A stretch of DNA of 64,000 nt from Clitoria ternatea (lineage: Eukaryota > Streptophyta > Magnoliopsida > Fabales > Fabaceae), in assembly GCA_037962975.1 (NCBI GenBank), contig CM075669.1:84674001-84738000 (forward strand). The letters are read 5' to 3'. Under the pieces are notes generated by a model. The model made no database searches, had not been told where the DNA came from, and saw only the letters and a program-made list of their open reading frames with translations. This document shows positions 21,600 to 34,129 of the stretch, piece by piece. Position 1 is the stretch's first letter. Each line of letters begins with the position of its first letter. The position numbers were made by a program, and so were the translations under genes.

Positions 21600-23040
21600 C
21601 GGTTGGGATTCCTATCTGGTTGCCATATATTGTGTTTTTCCTTCCAAGTTTCCCCCTTTCACTTTTGCACTTCATCTTCTTCTTTTTTCATAGTGAGCCC
21701 TAGCCCCCCCGTTCATCTCCACCATTACCTAACCATTCTTTACACTTGGCACACCCAGCAAGGCTACTTCCCACCACCCTCAGAGTAGGCATCTCTCAGG
21801 TAAGTTGTCTAATCTTGTTCTTCATTGTTTAAACATTGAGGACAATGACCACTCTAGTTTGGGGTATTTATGATAAGATAGACAACTTACCTTCTTTTCT
21901 ATTTTATTTTATTTGTCTTTGTTTATTTATTTTTAGTATAGTTGTTTATTATTTTTCTTAGCATCTTTTTATTTTTCATCTTGCATATTAGGCATAGGCA
22001 TTAATTGTTTTCTCGTAATCATTGTATTGGTCAGGTTGTTGATTGTAAGTACAGGATCATAAAATATCTTTGGAACCCATAAATATTTAATAATGATCTT
22101 TGCATTGCTTTTCAGGGTGATTGTATGTTTTCCAAACAAATCATGAAATTTTTTCCATCTTTCATTTGATTTAATTTACCTTGGTGAGCTTTTGAGCCTA
22201 TAAAGGGTATTTACATTGTAAATTTTTAACTTTTATCTCTTTTTGGTTGAGTGAGTCCATTCTTTTTAAGTGTTCTAGAACTTGCCTTTGACTATAGCAA
22301 AAGTGGTGTTTGATTATGTACCCTAAAATGATTAAGGAAAAATACGCCTTATTGAAGACCTAATTTTTAAAAATATTAATATCTAGGTACCCTCTTTGAG
22401 CCTAAATTTTTAATACTTTCTTTAGAACCCTTTTCATTAAAATGTTTTGAGGTTAAGTGCATTAATAAGTAACTAGGAGAGAAACAATAAAAAATTGAAA
22501 ATAGGGGATCTTAAAAGAAGAAAAATCATGGGAATGAAAAAGAAAAGAAAATGGAAGAAGAAAAAAAATAAAGAAAATAAATAAAAAGTGTTAAGAAAAA
22601 TAAACGGTCCTTAAAAATTGTTAGAACTTGGATTTCTTTCCTAGTTTCTATAAATATTGAAAGACCTCTTTTGATTATGTTTTTGAGCCTTTTATGATAT
22701 CTTTTTCTTGACTTCCATACCTAAAGTTTTATCCTTTGGCCTCATTACAACCATGAAAAGACCTTTTGACTTGGGTATGCTTTCATAGTATTGTGGAACT
22801 AGGGTCACTTGCCAAGCCTATGGTAATGCTTTTGATCATTTAACTTGAGTGAAATTGTATGATTCCTTGATACACTTGGAGAGGATTAGTGAGAAAGTTA
22901 TCTTGTTGAATCATTTAAAGCATGGTTTAAAAAGAAATGAATTGTTTAGCATTCGTATTTCATCCCTAATTTTAAAAATAAAAGATTATGATTCTATCTA
23001 GGTCCCTTTGCCTTTGTAATAAAAATAGGTTTGAAGGCCT
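21600..23040 (+). other. 3' untranslated region of Athila element 2
   Basis: Contains GAGGACAATGACCACTC followed by TAGTTTGGGG near 21839-21864, the usual Athila 3' phrase. The stretch 22400-23000 is homologous, in reverse orientation, to 62000-62440 plus 63784-64000. No gene is seen. Confidence 0.65.
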
Positions 23041-23935
23041 TATTGGTGGTTAACTTTTGAAAAGCATTACATAGCAAAGCATCTCGTGCCAAAAAGATAA
23101 AAAAAAACTAAAGATTTTCAATGGCCCAAGCAGAGGAAACCACGGCCTGGTCATGGTTCATGGTGTCAGAAAATGCAAATAGGGGCTTGACAAAGCAAAC
23201 CACGACCAAGTTGTGGTTCACTCCACGGACTTGGTTTGAGCTTAGATAGGAAACCCTATTTTGCACGTCCCACTCTGTATAAAAGCCAAAAGTTAGGCCA
23301 GATTCAAGGTTCTACATTCTTGGAGGTTGAGGTACTTTGTAGAGGCAAAAAGGGAGATTTGATGTAATTTTTACTTTGTTTTTATCAATGAAATCATTGT
23401 TCTCTTGAATTTTTTAATGTCCTGATGCGCTCAATGATCTAGAGATAGGCTTGAGTGATTTTTAATTAATTAGAGAGGGACTGAGAATTGAATATTTTTA
23501 AGGAATTTAAGCAATTCAACCTAAGATTGAAACTACAAAAGTAATTAAATCTTTTTAGGGCTCTAAGATTTTTACAAAACATTAATGGGCTTTGTTTGCA
23601 AATCTTTAGTGGAGCTCAAAGAAGAGAAAACTAATAATTTTGGAAAATTTATCCTGAGTATATGATTGTAAGAGGTAATAACAAAATCATTAAACATTGG
23701 TACAGAGCAATTCACTACTCTAGGATCCCCAGATGCGTTTAAATTGATCCTTTTCCCAAAGATCTTCTCTATTACGTTTTTAATTAATTGTCTTTTTAAA
23801 TTTATTGAGAAAAATTCCTCTAATTTTTCTGTCTAGATAATTAGAATTAAAATTATGAGTATTTAAGAACATAATCCCTATAGAGATGATATTCTTTGTA
23901 TTATGCGACACATCCGTGCATTTGTGGGCCTGTCA
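23041..23935 (+). repeat. 3' LTR remnant of Athila element 2
   Basis: The right end reads CCCTATAGAGATGATATTC followed by CATTTGTGGGCCTGTCA, the usual U5 end of this family (compare the reverse complement of 50498-50600). The promoter motif and transcript-start region lie at 23278 onwards. The U3 side is shortened and its edge unclear. Confidence 0.6.
23278..23284 (+). promoter_or_regulatory. TATA box of Athila element 2 LTR
   Basis: TATAAAA within CACTCTGTATAAAAGCC, about 660 bases before the LTR end, a normal U3 position. Confidence 0.5.
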
Positions 23936-25138
23936 ATGTGTAGTTAAATCCTAGAGCATACAATGGCAGGGTATATTAGAGAACATGTTCATTTTGATCC
24001 ATGAAGTGAGCAAGGTCTTGGGAGTAGGAATGGGTTAGGCGCCTAGGGGACCCGGTGTAGCACCCGATGTCAGGTAGTCCGTGGCAACCCTGTTGTACTT
24101 CAACTTAAGCGAGTGTTACTAAGGTCATGGAGAACCAGTTCCTATATGTATGGTCACCAAGGTGTGACATGTGTGTGGATCCAATTGATTATATTGTCGA
24201 GGGCTATGAATGCCTCGTACCTGAAATGGTGGTTAGTTGAACTAGCAAACTTCGGTCACTCTTGTGGTGATGGTGATGATTATTGATGTTGATGATTAAT
24301 GATGATGATGAGATATTAAGACATGTATGGGGCTTACATTCATATCATGGTGAACATAATGATAAGAAATTGTAACAGAACTCATACCATTGTATAGCAT
24401 TTTGTGTGACTAGACCATTTATGATTATGGTATTATCTATGCAAATGTGTGCTTAAGTATTGGATCATGAATTCGTAAGTGTTATGATGTCATAGTAATG
24501 AAATGGTAATGGGTATCATGTTTATCCTGTATGAATGTTAGTTGAGATGACTAATACTTGACTATGTGACTATATGTCTATCTAATTTGAATAAGTGATA
24601 TTGGTATCTGTAAGTACATGATAATTATGAGCATGTTAGATTAGGTAAGCAATACAATATTAAGATGTTAGGAATAAGATTAATATTGTTAAATGAGTAA
24701 GTAAAAATGTTTAGCTAAATTCACTAGATATATGAATAACGATTATCAAGCATGATATGATATGTAGTTGTCTTTAGTATAAATGGAATGAATGATGCTG
24801 TGTGAAATCTGTTCAATGGGACGATACACCCTGCTATGTATTTCCAACAAGACTGAAGTGAGATGAACTCACCCCTCTTATTGTGTTGTTACATTATTTT
24901 GTATGTACATATATATTAGATGGACTCAAGAAGGAATAACCTAGTCATGGAGTACTCGTGGAGACATCATCTAGGTTGAATAATACCTACCCTTTGGAAG
25001 AGAACCCGAGTGCTTGAGGAAGTAAATCTTGGTCACTTTGAAGTGTTCTATGAGGAAGAAAGAGTTTTAGTAGATGATTTGCCTGTAGAACCACCTTCCT
25101 TTAATAAGGACATTGAAGAGGATTTTGTACCTCTATGT
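23936..25138 (+). repeat. Tekay/Del-like LTR, 3' part, split by the Tat/Ogre insertion
   Basis: The block at 24058-24130 (GTAGCACCCGATGTC, GTCCGTGGCAA, then GTACTTCAACTTAAGCGAGTG) aligns with 55338-55400 inside the Tekay-like solo LTR. The DNA is AT-rich with many ATGATTATGAT-type phrases, as in these long LTRs. Near its end, 24985-25138, lies a short coding-like stretch, RTRVLEEVNLGHFEVFY, interrupted by the element at 25139. The sequence goes on at 40665-40779. Confidence 0.55.
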
Positions 25139-28100
25139 TGTGAACACCTCTTTTGGTCCGGTCCAAGTAGAATGAATCTTTTCATACTGAATTCTAATTC
25201 AGAGTGGTCAAATTCGAATAGAATGGATTCAAAATAATCAGAATCGAGCGAAATAACTTAGAATGAAGCTTTTTCAAGTGAAATACAGCCCTGTTGGAGG
25301 CAAATCCGATTGGAACGACTCAAAAATGATCACATCTGAACAGGATGACTCAGGTTAAAGCATTTCCGAGTGGAATACAGCCCTGGTGGAGATAAATCCG
25401 AGTGAAAAAACTTAAAAAAGAGTCAAATCCGAGTCAAAATGAAGCATTTCCGAGTGGAATGACTCAAAAATGATGAAATCCGAGTGGAATCACTCAGAAT
25501 GAGTCATTTCCGAGTGAAATGCTCCCTGTTGAAGTTGAATCTGAGTGGATAGCCTCCCTGCCAAGCCAGTCCGAATGGATTATGCCCATTTTCAAGAGGA
25601 GTCCGAATGAAATGACTCAGGATGAGTCAATTCCGAGTAAAATGCTTCCTTATCGAAGGTGAATCCGAGTGGAAGGCTCTCTGTCAAGCCATTCCGAGTG
25701 CAAATGTCCAAAAATCCAATTTCCGAGTGCAAAAAAACAAGGATCCGAGTAAATCCTTCAAGCGTTGAATTTTCTGTGTCACTTTTGAAGAGATTCTGAG
25801 TGAATAATCCCGGCTGAAGGAATTCCTAGTGTTGTTCTTCAGTCAGAACCAACTGAAGCATTCTCAGTCAACACCGAGTGAGTACTCCCACTCAAACCCG
25901 AGCCAATTTCCAATCGGTTTCCGAGTGAGACTTCAGTCAGTCAGCCACCTTTCCCGAGTCCTTTTGGCCAATCAATTCTTCTCATCTCGAGTCCATTTCC
26001 ACCAATTTCTGAGCCATGATTAAATCTTTTCTGAGCCATTTCAATCGGTTCCAAACTTCACTCATCTGAGTCCTCCTTTACCCATTTCCGAGCTATTTCA
26101 ATCGGTTCCGAGTCCTCCTTTACACTCAACCTCCGAGTCCTCCTTCAAACCTTTCCCGAACCCATTTACATCAGTTTCCAGTCGGAACCGACTGGCAATT
26201 CAGTCGGTTTGCTTCTTCAAACCTTTCCCGAGCCCATTTCCATCAACTTCCAGTCAGAATCGACTGGCAATTTAGTCAGTTTGCTTCTTCAAACAAGATC
26301 CGAGTCAATTTCAAGTCGTTCTCCTCAATTTTCAATCGGCTCCGAGGCTCTTTCTCTCGTTTTCGATTGAATGTCTCACTGCAACCACAAACCGAGTAAA
26401 ACCACTCGGAAAGGAGTATTCTCACTCGGCCTTCTATGGGGAATGCCTCATTCCACTCGGAATTCACTCCTAGTGTAGATGAATACTGATTGGGAGGTTG
26501 ATCCGAACCGTTATCACTCGGATTTCACCATTCTAACTCAGATTTCAATATCCTCACTCGGAATTTCACTATCCTCACTCGGAATTCCACCATTTTCACT
26601 CGGATTTCCAACATTTTCACTCGGTTTTCCATAATTCTCAATCAGATTCCCACCAGGTCCCCCTGTTAGACTGTGCTAACTTGGATTCCACCACCCTAGT
26701 GGATCTAGGAATCCTGGGGGTGGCAGACAAGTGGCAAACAGGGTGGAAGTGGGGGGAATTAAAAATTCCCACCCAGCCGTTGTCCCCCACTTCACTCTGA
26801 GTGGAGGCCTGAGCTGGCATTCCACTCGGAAGTGAAAGCCTGAGCTGGCCTTCCACTCAAGCCAGCCTATAAATAGGCAAGGGAAGGACAGCTGAGGGGG
26901 AGGCATTCAGAAGAGGAAAACTCTGCCAAAAAATCCTTCGTGCTCTCTTCTCTCTCACACCAATTCTTCTCTTCTTCTCCTTCCATCACTTCTCATTCTA
27001 CATACACCCTCTCTCCCACCGTACTCTCCCTTTCCTTTCCCCCTCTAAAGACCAAACCACACACACACACCTCACGGTCACTTCAATCTGTCTCCTCAAC
27101 CCATACACCGTCCAGCTTCCTCTCTCTTCTCCTTCCAACCCACGCCACACCGTCTAAGCCAGCTCCACACCGTCCAGAATCCCTCTCCTCAGTCAGTCTC
27201 ACTCGGCAGTCCACTTCTCACTCGGTAATCCTCTTTCCATTCGGTTTCCTTTATTTCCACTCAGATTTGCACCGTTTCACTCGGATTTTTACTGTTTCAG
27301 TCAAATTTTCACTGTTTCACTCGGTTTCTGCTATTTCCACTCGATTTTCCTCAATTTCACTCGGATTTTTCCCATTCCACTCGGTTTTTACCATTTTTAC
27401 ACGGTTTTCCTCAATTTCACTCGGAATTTTCCCATTCCACTCGGTTTTTACCATTTTTTACTCGGTTTTCCTCAATCTCACTCGGTTTTATGCTTTTCTC
27501 ACTCGGTATTTCATTTTTTTACTTGGTTTCTTCCATTTCCACTCGGTTTTTCCCATTTTCACTTGGTTTTTTCCCTCTTTCTCACATGGTTTTCTCTTCT
27601 TCCCCTTAGTTTTTGTTCATTTTTCCTCTGTTTTCTGAACTTACTGTGGAAAATAAATGCTTCCTATGCTTTCTTTCAAATCTAAATAAAAATTAAAAAG
27701 AAAAGGAAACAAATCTTTTCTAAAACAGTGTCGTATGGGAGCACTCCCGTCTACACAACCTCTTTAGGATTTATACACGTGCGAAGAACTCCGCCTTGTA
27801 TGAGTTCCCCGTCTCAATGACATCCACCATCATTTCCCAAGTCTTTTCCTAAAAGAACAACATTCAGAACTACGTAACCCTGATTTCTTGATAATTCAAG
27901 AATACGTAGGAGCAGGATTTCAATTCCTGTCGGGCCCATCTCTCTTATTCCTTTTTGCTGATTTATTCCCTTACTTTCATGTTTCTTTCATAAATGTTCT
28001 TTTTTTGGTTACTTCCGTGAAAATCAATTTAGATGTGACGTCTTGTTGATTTCCCCCTAGTTTTTTTTTGTTCAAACCTCGCCACAATTCATAGGGAAGG

Positions 28101-28606
28101 GATACTTAGGACAAGACGTCCCGCTTATCTCTTTCCTATCCCTGTCTTTTTTATTCAAGGATGTATAATTTAGGCGTGACGCCTTATTAGCATTCTCTTC
28201 CTTTCTCTGTCTCATATCGAAGTTAAGTTTAATTCGGATGAAACGTCCCATTGACCTCTCTTCGACATTCCATGTTTGTAGAGTTCTCTCACTCCATTCT
28301 GTCTTTTTTAAAATAAAAAAAGATACAACAATAAAAGGGAAGAAATAAAATATCTTTTGTAAGGCTATTTATGTTGCGCATTTTCAATCTTGGTACTGTT
28401 TTTGGACAGGCGGTGTAGGGTGCTAATACCTTCCCTACTCGTAACCGACTCCCGAACTTGAATCTCAATTTTTAACCAGTGCTTTACTGAACCTAGTTAT
28501 TTTCCAATGTTTTTCCTATGGATAAAAATGTTGGTGGCGACTCCCTGTTTCATTCCATACCATTCTCTCTCTTTCTCGCCGCGCCGTCGCCATTTAGGTT
28601 GCGACA
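25139..28606 (+). repeat. 5' LTR of the Tat/Ogre element
   Basis: U3 (to about 26897) holds about ten CCGAGTG heptamers at 25360-25930 and then CACTCGG copies from 26397 on; together with R/U5 about twenty CACTCGG copies run to 27545. U5 contains four small hairpins of the NNRCG-loop-CGYNN type (28031-28248). The end, GGTTGCGACA, directly precedes the primer site. A 232-codon ORF at 26940-27638, rich in S, F, H and T, only reflects the repeated CACTCGGTTTT phrase. Confidence 0.95.
26868..26875 (+). promoter_or_regulatory. TATA box of the 5' LTR
   Basis: TATAAATA in GCCAGCCTATAAATAGGCAA, itself framed by a GCC...GGC dyad. The following CTGAGGGGGAGGCATTCAGA is a likely start region about 30 bases downstream. 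The same box is in the 3' LTR at 38925. Confidence 0.8.
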
Positions 28607-28608
28607 GA

Positions 28609-28626
28609 TGGCGACTCCGCTGGGGA
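28609..28626 (+). promoter_or_regulatory. Primer binding site, tRNA-Arg type
   Basis: TGGCGACTCCGCTGGGGA begins two bases after the LTR. It would pair with the 3' end of a tRNA-Arg to prime minus-strand DNA synthesis; this primer type is characteristic of Tat/Ogre elements. Confidence 0.88.
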
Positions 28627-29775
28627 AACTTAAGAGAGTCAGGCCAGTTTGATTGAAAGCGCATGTTCTTTTTATATAGCCTTTGTTAGCTTGGATTTCT
28701 TCTCTCTTGTTTTATTTTCTGTTAATTGTTGTGAAAGTTTGTTCTTGTTTTAATCGTATATTGTTATTTGTTTCATTATCTATGTTTGCATGCTTGTTGA
28801 ACCCTAGGGTAGAGGACCATGTTACTTTCCTGTAATTATTGAACCCTAGGGTAGACAACTTTGTATATTTGTTCTGTGTTTGTTCTTTGTGCAGAATGAA
28901 GTAAGGTAAAAAAGGTATTGAATGCCCTTTCACACACTTCACTCACAAATTACTCGCACACACTTATGAGTGGCGCCCTATACCCGGGCCCCAAATGAAG
29001 CTTAAGTTAGGAGAGGTTGGTAACGGAATCGTATGGGATGTACTTCCTATCCGGTGTTCGTGAGAACCTCAACCAGAGTTTGACCTCTCATGATATACGC
29101 ACCTAGTGGTTCCCCACTGTTGCGTCCCTGTCATGGGTAGGATCTTGGCTCTGGTGACCTTCTAGAAGTCTAGAATAAGCCACCTGGTGTGAAGAGCCAC
29201 TTTTAGACAAACCATAGGGCCTAGAGAAAACTTTCAACAAAACCTGACCTAGGCCACAAAAGGGCAAACTTTACTTTACTTTACGTCATTTTTGCTTTCC
29301 CCTTTTATCCAAGAAAATGAATTATCTACCACCCGCAGATTTACTGAGTTATTGAAATAATGACTCGTTTTGAAACACACAGTACTCTTCGGGTGAATAG
29401 ATAATCCTCTTTTGGTCGTGTACCCTTTGAGTATCTATGGAAATTGACATGGGATTAAACTTAAGAAATAAGGGCTGTAATTGCCCGAAGAAGATGTCTG
29501 GGCTAGAGGCTCCCGCCTCAGGATGAAAGATTTCTTCTGTCTTCACAATTATCCCATATTAATTTCTATGATTACCATACCTAGTACTTTTGAATGATAA
29601 ATTCTAAGGAATGGTCAAAGGATACTCGCCAAAGTCTGTGATGGTTTCCCACAACATTTTTCTTCTTTCTATTTCCACCTAACATTTTTTTTCTTCTTCT
29701 TTCTTTTTTTTAAAAAAAAAAGACACCAACGTCACGGGTAGGCATCCTTACCAGACCCGACTCCAAAAGAAACTC
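28627..29775 (+). other. Leader between primer site and gag
   Basis: About 1.15 kb without an ORF of note. The phrase TGAACCCTAGGGTAGA occurs twice (about 28797 and 28847). A block with GAGTGGCGCCCTATACCCGG (about 28969) and ATGGGTAGGATCTTGG (about 29134) is typical of Tat-type leaders. The extra ORF1 that true Ogre elements carry before gag is not seen. A run of A (29710-29722) and ACGTCACGGGTAGGC precede the gag start. Confidence 0.6.
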
Positions 29776-31770
29776 ATGGCTGAGGCAGAAGCTGTTGAAG
29801 GAAACTTTAGAACCGAGTTCGATCAGCTGAAAGAGCGAGTCGCGGAGTTAACTAAACTCTTAGAAAAGAAATTTACCGAAGGAGGCTCCTCTGCAGGTGT
29901 TGAGGATGCCCAACAGCAGCCTGCCACTGCGCCACCTCCCCTTGGTTCTGACCCAGCAAGAACCCAACTCCCTAACACAATGAGACCTAACCCTGCCATT
30001 GAGACCCAGCCACCTTACGGCCAGTCTTACGCACAGCATACATTTGTCGGTCTAGACGGCAACCCAGTACCCTTTCCACTTTATGGCCTACCCCCGGGGT
30101 ACTATCCCCCGCTCGCTAACCAACAAGACGCCCACAACCAGCAAGCGGTAAATCCTCATGCTTCATACCCCACACAACCAAACATGCCACCACTCCACCA
30201 AACCCAAAACACGCAAACCCATGACCCACAAGCTCACCAAACCCAAAACACACAGGTCCATGACCCACAAACCCACCAAATCCAAAACACACAAGCCCCG
30301 ATGGCCCAGCCAACCTACAACGCCCAAGCCCAAAATACACAAGCCCAGATAACCCAGCCGACTTATGCTGTGGCCCATCCTCAAGGTCCCTCACCAAATA
30401 CAGGCCTAGTAAACCAGTCCCATGTATTGCCTCCGTACAACCAGTCATTCGGCTATCCGTATGGATACGGAACCCCCTATGGGACCAACCTCCAAGATAC
30501 AACTCGCGCGGTCGCGGCTCCTCGAAGGGAAAGGATAGAGATCTTAGAAGAGCGTTTAAGAATGATGGAAGGCGCTGGAGGTTTTGGACTAATAGATGCT
30601 TCGGAGCTATGTTTAGTCACAGATGTTGTTCTCCCACCCAAATTCAAGATGCCAGACTTTGACAAGTATCGGGGAATGACTTGTCCTAAGAATCATCTCA
30701 CGATGTACTGTCGAAAGATGGCATCTTACTCTTCTAATGACCAACTATTGATCCACTGCTTCCAAGATAGTCTAGCAGGAGCTGCTCTTACATGGTATGC
30801 TCACCTTGATCGGAACCATATCCATTGTTGGAAGGACCTGGCAGATGCCTTCCTTAGACAATACAAGTATAACATGGATATGGCACCCAACAGGGTTCAT
30901 TTACAAAATATGGTGAAGAAGGACAGTGAAATGTTCAAGGAGTATGCTCAACGATGGAGAGAGACAGCGGTGCAAGTGGATCCCCCATTGTCGGAGAAAG
31001 AAATAGTTGAGATGTTTATCGACACGCTCCCATCACCTTTCTACGGCAAGATGATTGGTAGTGTTTCAGCCAACTTCTCCGACATCGTGACTATTGGGGA
31101 AAGAGTGGAGAGTGGAATATGAACGGGTAAGCTCACTCAGGGCTCGTCTGGGGCAAGCATGACAAGAAGGTCGGCGCCTGGGAAAAGGGATGGAGAAACT
31201 AATTCCATCTCTTCTAATCGAAAGACGCCTTCGCCAAGACCATTCTTTCCTACTATGATTCAAGCTACCAATCCTTATGTGGCCGCATCCACTGGTGGCC
31301 CAGCAGCTCATACTCCTTATTTCCGTCCACCCATGGTAAGAGCTCTAATACCGCAACCCATGCCATACCATCACCCCCAGCAAGTAGCTCGACCACCCAA
31401 CCATAATCAGAACCCAAGGAATCCCAACAATGAGCGTACCCCGGTGCAGTTCGATCCAATTCCCATAACATATGCCGAACTTCTTCCAGTCCTCGTTGAG
31501 AGGGGAATGATAGCTCCATGCCCCATGAGGCCGTTGCAACCTCCTTACCCGAGGGGGTATGACCCGAACGCTCATTGTGATTACCATGCAGGAGCACCAG
31601 GGCACTCCATAGAAAATTGCATAGCTTTGAAATATAAAGTGAGAGATTTGATCAAAGCCGAGTGGATTAGTTTTCAAGAAGGAAGCCCTAATGTGACCGT
31701 AAATCCCCTGCCTAATCACGAAGGTTCAGGAGTTAATGCCGTGGTGACAGATGTTGGAAATGGTTTTTGA
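29776..31770 (+). pseudogene. Gag of the Tat/Ogre element, one internal stop
   Basis: A 664-codon frame with a single TGA at 31120-31122. The N-terminus (MAEAEAVEGNFRTEFDQLKE) predicts a short coiled coil. Residues 45-250 are rich in Pro, Gln, Thr and His with repeated TQNTQ/HDPQ units. The gag core starts near 30640 with PDFDKYRGMTCPKNHL, passes SLAGAALTWYAHLD and ends at FIDTLPSPFYGKMIG, all usual for Tat-lineage gag. After the stop, 31559-31620 gives a CDYHAGAPGHSIENC zinc-knuckle-like motif. The protein would form the particle and bind RNA. The stop falls in GIxTGK, where relatives have Arg, so one C-to-T change explains it; upstream of it a 448-residue gag without the knuckle can still be read. 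Confidence 0.88.
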
Positions 31771-32132
31771 TGATAATGCTGATTTGGGTGGCCGCTTGCC
31801 CGCCGGGACGAGAGCTCAGTAACTGGGAAGCTGTCGAACTCCCTACGATTTTAAATGATTCACCAAAGTAATCTGTCACTGCCTTAAAAGTCTTGTTTAT
31901 CCCTCTGCTATGCCTAAGGCTTTGGGACTTTCATTGTAATAAAGGCGAAAAAACTTGTTTTACCAGTCAATCAATAAATGTGTATCGAAATTCTAAAAAG
32001 ATTTTTCTCATTCCTTTATCCTTGCTTTCATCCATTGTCTTTATTTGTTTGTTCCTCTTTTTTTTCTCTCCATTTTTATTTCTTGCCATAAAGCGCTAAA
32101 ATTGCAGATCCAAAAATGATTCTCTTGAGACT
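31771..32132 (+). other. Spacer after gag
   Basis: Noncoding. TTTGGGACTTTCATTGTAATAAAGG (split here: TTTGGGACTTTCATTG and TAATAAAGG) around 31921 is a phrase seen downstream of gag in Tat-type elements, where an intron or spacer separates gag from pol. No domain is seen. Confidence 0.4.
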
Positions 32133-32376
32133 AATGAAATCACAATCCCATTTTACGACCTCAACTACCCGGTCGATTGTGCTGACGAAGAAGGTAGGAA
32201 AGCTTGTGAGTCACCACACAAGTTAACCAGATTGTTAGGATAAGAGGTCAAGGAATACCCCTGAGGCAAGAATGACTGAAGGAATCACGGGGCAATATAT
32301 CAGAAGACATTAGTAATATTGTTTCAGGATGTGGAAATAATCTATGTGAACGATAACATTGCCAAGTCCCGAATCG
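32133..32376 (+). pseudogene. Pol relics: protease-RT linker and RT active-site scrap
   Basis: From 32133 one frame reads NEITIPFYDLNYPVDCADEE and, after more residues, LTRLLG followed by a stop; this resembles the acidic linker before the RT of Tat-lineage pol. About 100 bases further, 32328-32372 reads DVEIIYVNDNIAKSR, like the YVDD active-site region of Tat RT (EVYVDDMIAKS), with the first Asp of the pair replaced by Asn. Everything between and after is gone, so more than 90 percent of pol has been lost. Both matches are short; the second is the more telling. Confidence 0.55.
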
Positions 32377-34129
32377 GACAAGTGGTAGGCCAGTCAACTA
32401 AGAAAACCACAACAGTTACCAGCATAAATAGGGGAAATTGCTAATGCCTTAAATGCAGATACAGTCAAGGGAGACTTGGCCAAAAAAAAATTTTCAAAAA
32501 AAAATATAAAAAAAATGAAAAAATGAAAAGTAGAAGTCAAGCTTGAAGTCCAATGCACGTACCAAGCAGGGAAAGCTGGTTACGTCCAGATCCTCGAGCA
32601 AGCTGTCATTTTCTGTATAAGGGGAATAAATGTCGTCAGGCCAAGAACTCGCATTCTTGTCATCATCAACATCTCAAAGAGTACGCCATTCCTTATGCCT
32701 ATATAGCCAAGGAAATAGTCTATCAGATTGAGTCATTGCATCATTAAGGGGGTTAAAAAAAAACACAAAACAAAAACAAAAAAAAACAAAAAAAAAGAGA
32801 AAAAAAAGGGGCAAACAAAAAAAAATCAATCAAAAAATCAAAAAATATATAAAGGCCAAAATGATGACTCGAATTAACCCCCTCTCATCAATGCCAAAAG
32901 ACTCACCAATGTTCCCTTGGGTACATAGTATAGGGGAAGACTCTCTTATTTGAGGTAACATCAGCTCCTCAAAGGATCAGGCTAAAACTCAGAAAAGGTT
33001 AAGCAGACTCAACTGGAGTGTGATCAGTTTCAACTTTTTATTATGAAGGATGCAGCAAAAAAAAAAACAAGAACACATTATAAAGAGAATGAAAAGCTCG
33101 CTAGGCTGAAAACCTGAAAAGGCGGCCTAGGCAAAAGTTAGAGCAACCTGGTGAGTCGAAAACCTAAAAAGGCGGCTCAGGTAAAATTAGGGTCAAGATT
33201 TTGGCAGAGTAGCTAAAGCTCCCAATACAAAACATGCAAACTGAGGCATCAGGAACATGGTCAAACTACCCTCTCAAAGGCAGAATTGAGCGAGGTACTT
33301 GAGGTTTTGACGTGGGATTAAGATTCTCGCTAGTCTCAGGAATTCACTGGTGGATCTTTGAACCTTTCCTATTTCCCTTGGCCTTGACCTGTCCTACGAG
33401 GCTTCACTTCATCCCTTGTATTTTCCCTGTTGTCCATTCTCTGTATTCTGTTTGACCTACATGAATAAAATTTATCCCTTTTTCGATACGTGTTATGAAT
33501 TGCATTGATCTGATAAAACATTGTGTTTTTTTATAAAAATAAATGAAAGAATGGTGAACATTTAAAGTCGTAAGGGACAAGACACTCCCACTACCTGACC
33601 TCGCCTTACACAATCATCACAAGGATTCAGCCAGGCATGCGCTTCGAAGCTATGATCGCCCCTTTGAATCTCCTCTGCCCATGAGTTATCCTAAGGGCAG
33701 CGGTTTCACAGGACCTACCCAGTTTTTTTGAATGTATCTTTGCACTACTTACTTTTTTTTGCAGGTTATTATAACGGACAGTCATGTCAAGCTCTGACGC
33801 CTCAATCAAGACCTTTTCCTTAATGGAACCGCAGCTGCCAAAACTAGGATCATTAAAGTCTCCTCCTTAATCGCCAAAGTTGGCACTCCTCAAAGCCCTT
33901 CCCGAAATCACCAAAGTTGGCACTTCTTGAAGTATTCTCCTCAACTGCCAAAGCTGACACTTTTCAAACTCCCTTCTGGGGAATCTACTTGATACGCTCC
34001 AGCAGTCAAGCAAGAAGAATTCTCCCCAAAGAGCCCCGGCACGTTTTTCTCGGTAAATCTACACATACTAGGCGGACCCCAGATTTTACCTTCCTAATCT
34101 AAGAGTGATGTTCGAGCCATCAATCCTTC
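32377..34129 (+). other. Noncoding 3' interior of the Tat/Ogre element, first part
   Basis: An A-rich stretch (32480-32520 and 32750-32860) with AAAAAAACA runs is followed by the paired phrase GAAAACCTGAAAAGGCGGC (33108) and GAAAACCTAAAAAGGCGGC (33159), a hallmark of the 3' region of Tat-type elements. Around 33850-33960 a CCAAAGTTGGCACT phrase with a CCAA...TTGG dyad occurs three times. No ORF with recognisable product. Confidence 0.55.

Larger units (their letters stand above)
18460..23935 (+). mobile_element. Athila element 2, old, internally deleted (no RT, RNase H or integrase)
   Basis: A leader starting with a decayed primer-site phrase, TTTGGCAATGTTGAATCTGG (about 18467; usual TTTGGCGCCGTTGCCGGGGA), is followed by a T-rich leader, gag, protease, and then directly the post-pol GGAGAGGCAACCCC box (about 21178), a 3' untranslated region and an LTR ending in CTGTCA at 23935. 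Frame breaks are many. The element has lost the whole RT-integrase part. Orientation and lineage are clear from the gag and protease motifs. Confidence 0.8.

Noticed and set aside
26940..27638. 232-codon ORF, and its 308-codon counterpart at 38788-39714
   Set aside because: Both lie in the LTRs and consist of S, F, H, T and P from the repeated CACTCGGTTTTTCC phrase; no domain, and position spans R/U5.
30116..30502. Minus-strand ORF of 128 codons, rich in Gly
   Set aside because: Shadow of the Pro/Gln-rich part of gag.
31265..31719. Two minus-strand ORFs of 110 and 124 codons
   Set aside because: Antisense shadows of the gag zinc-knuckle region.
32553..32747. 64-codon ORF with CHFLYKGNKCRQAKN, CHHQH, as a zinc-finger piece of integrase
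   Set aside because: Spacing of Cys and His does not fit HHCC and no other integrase motif is near.
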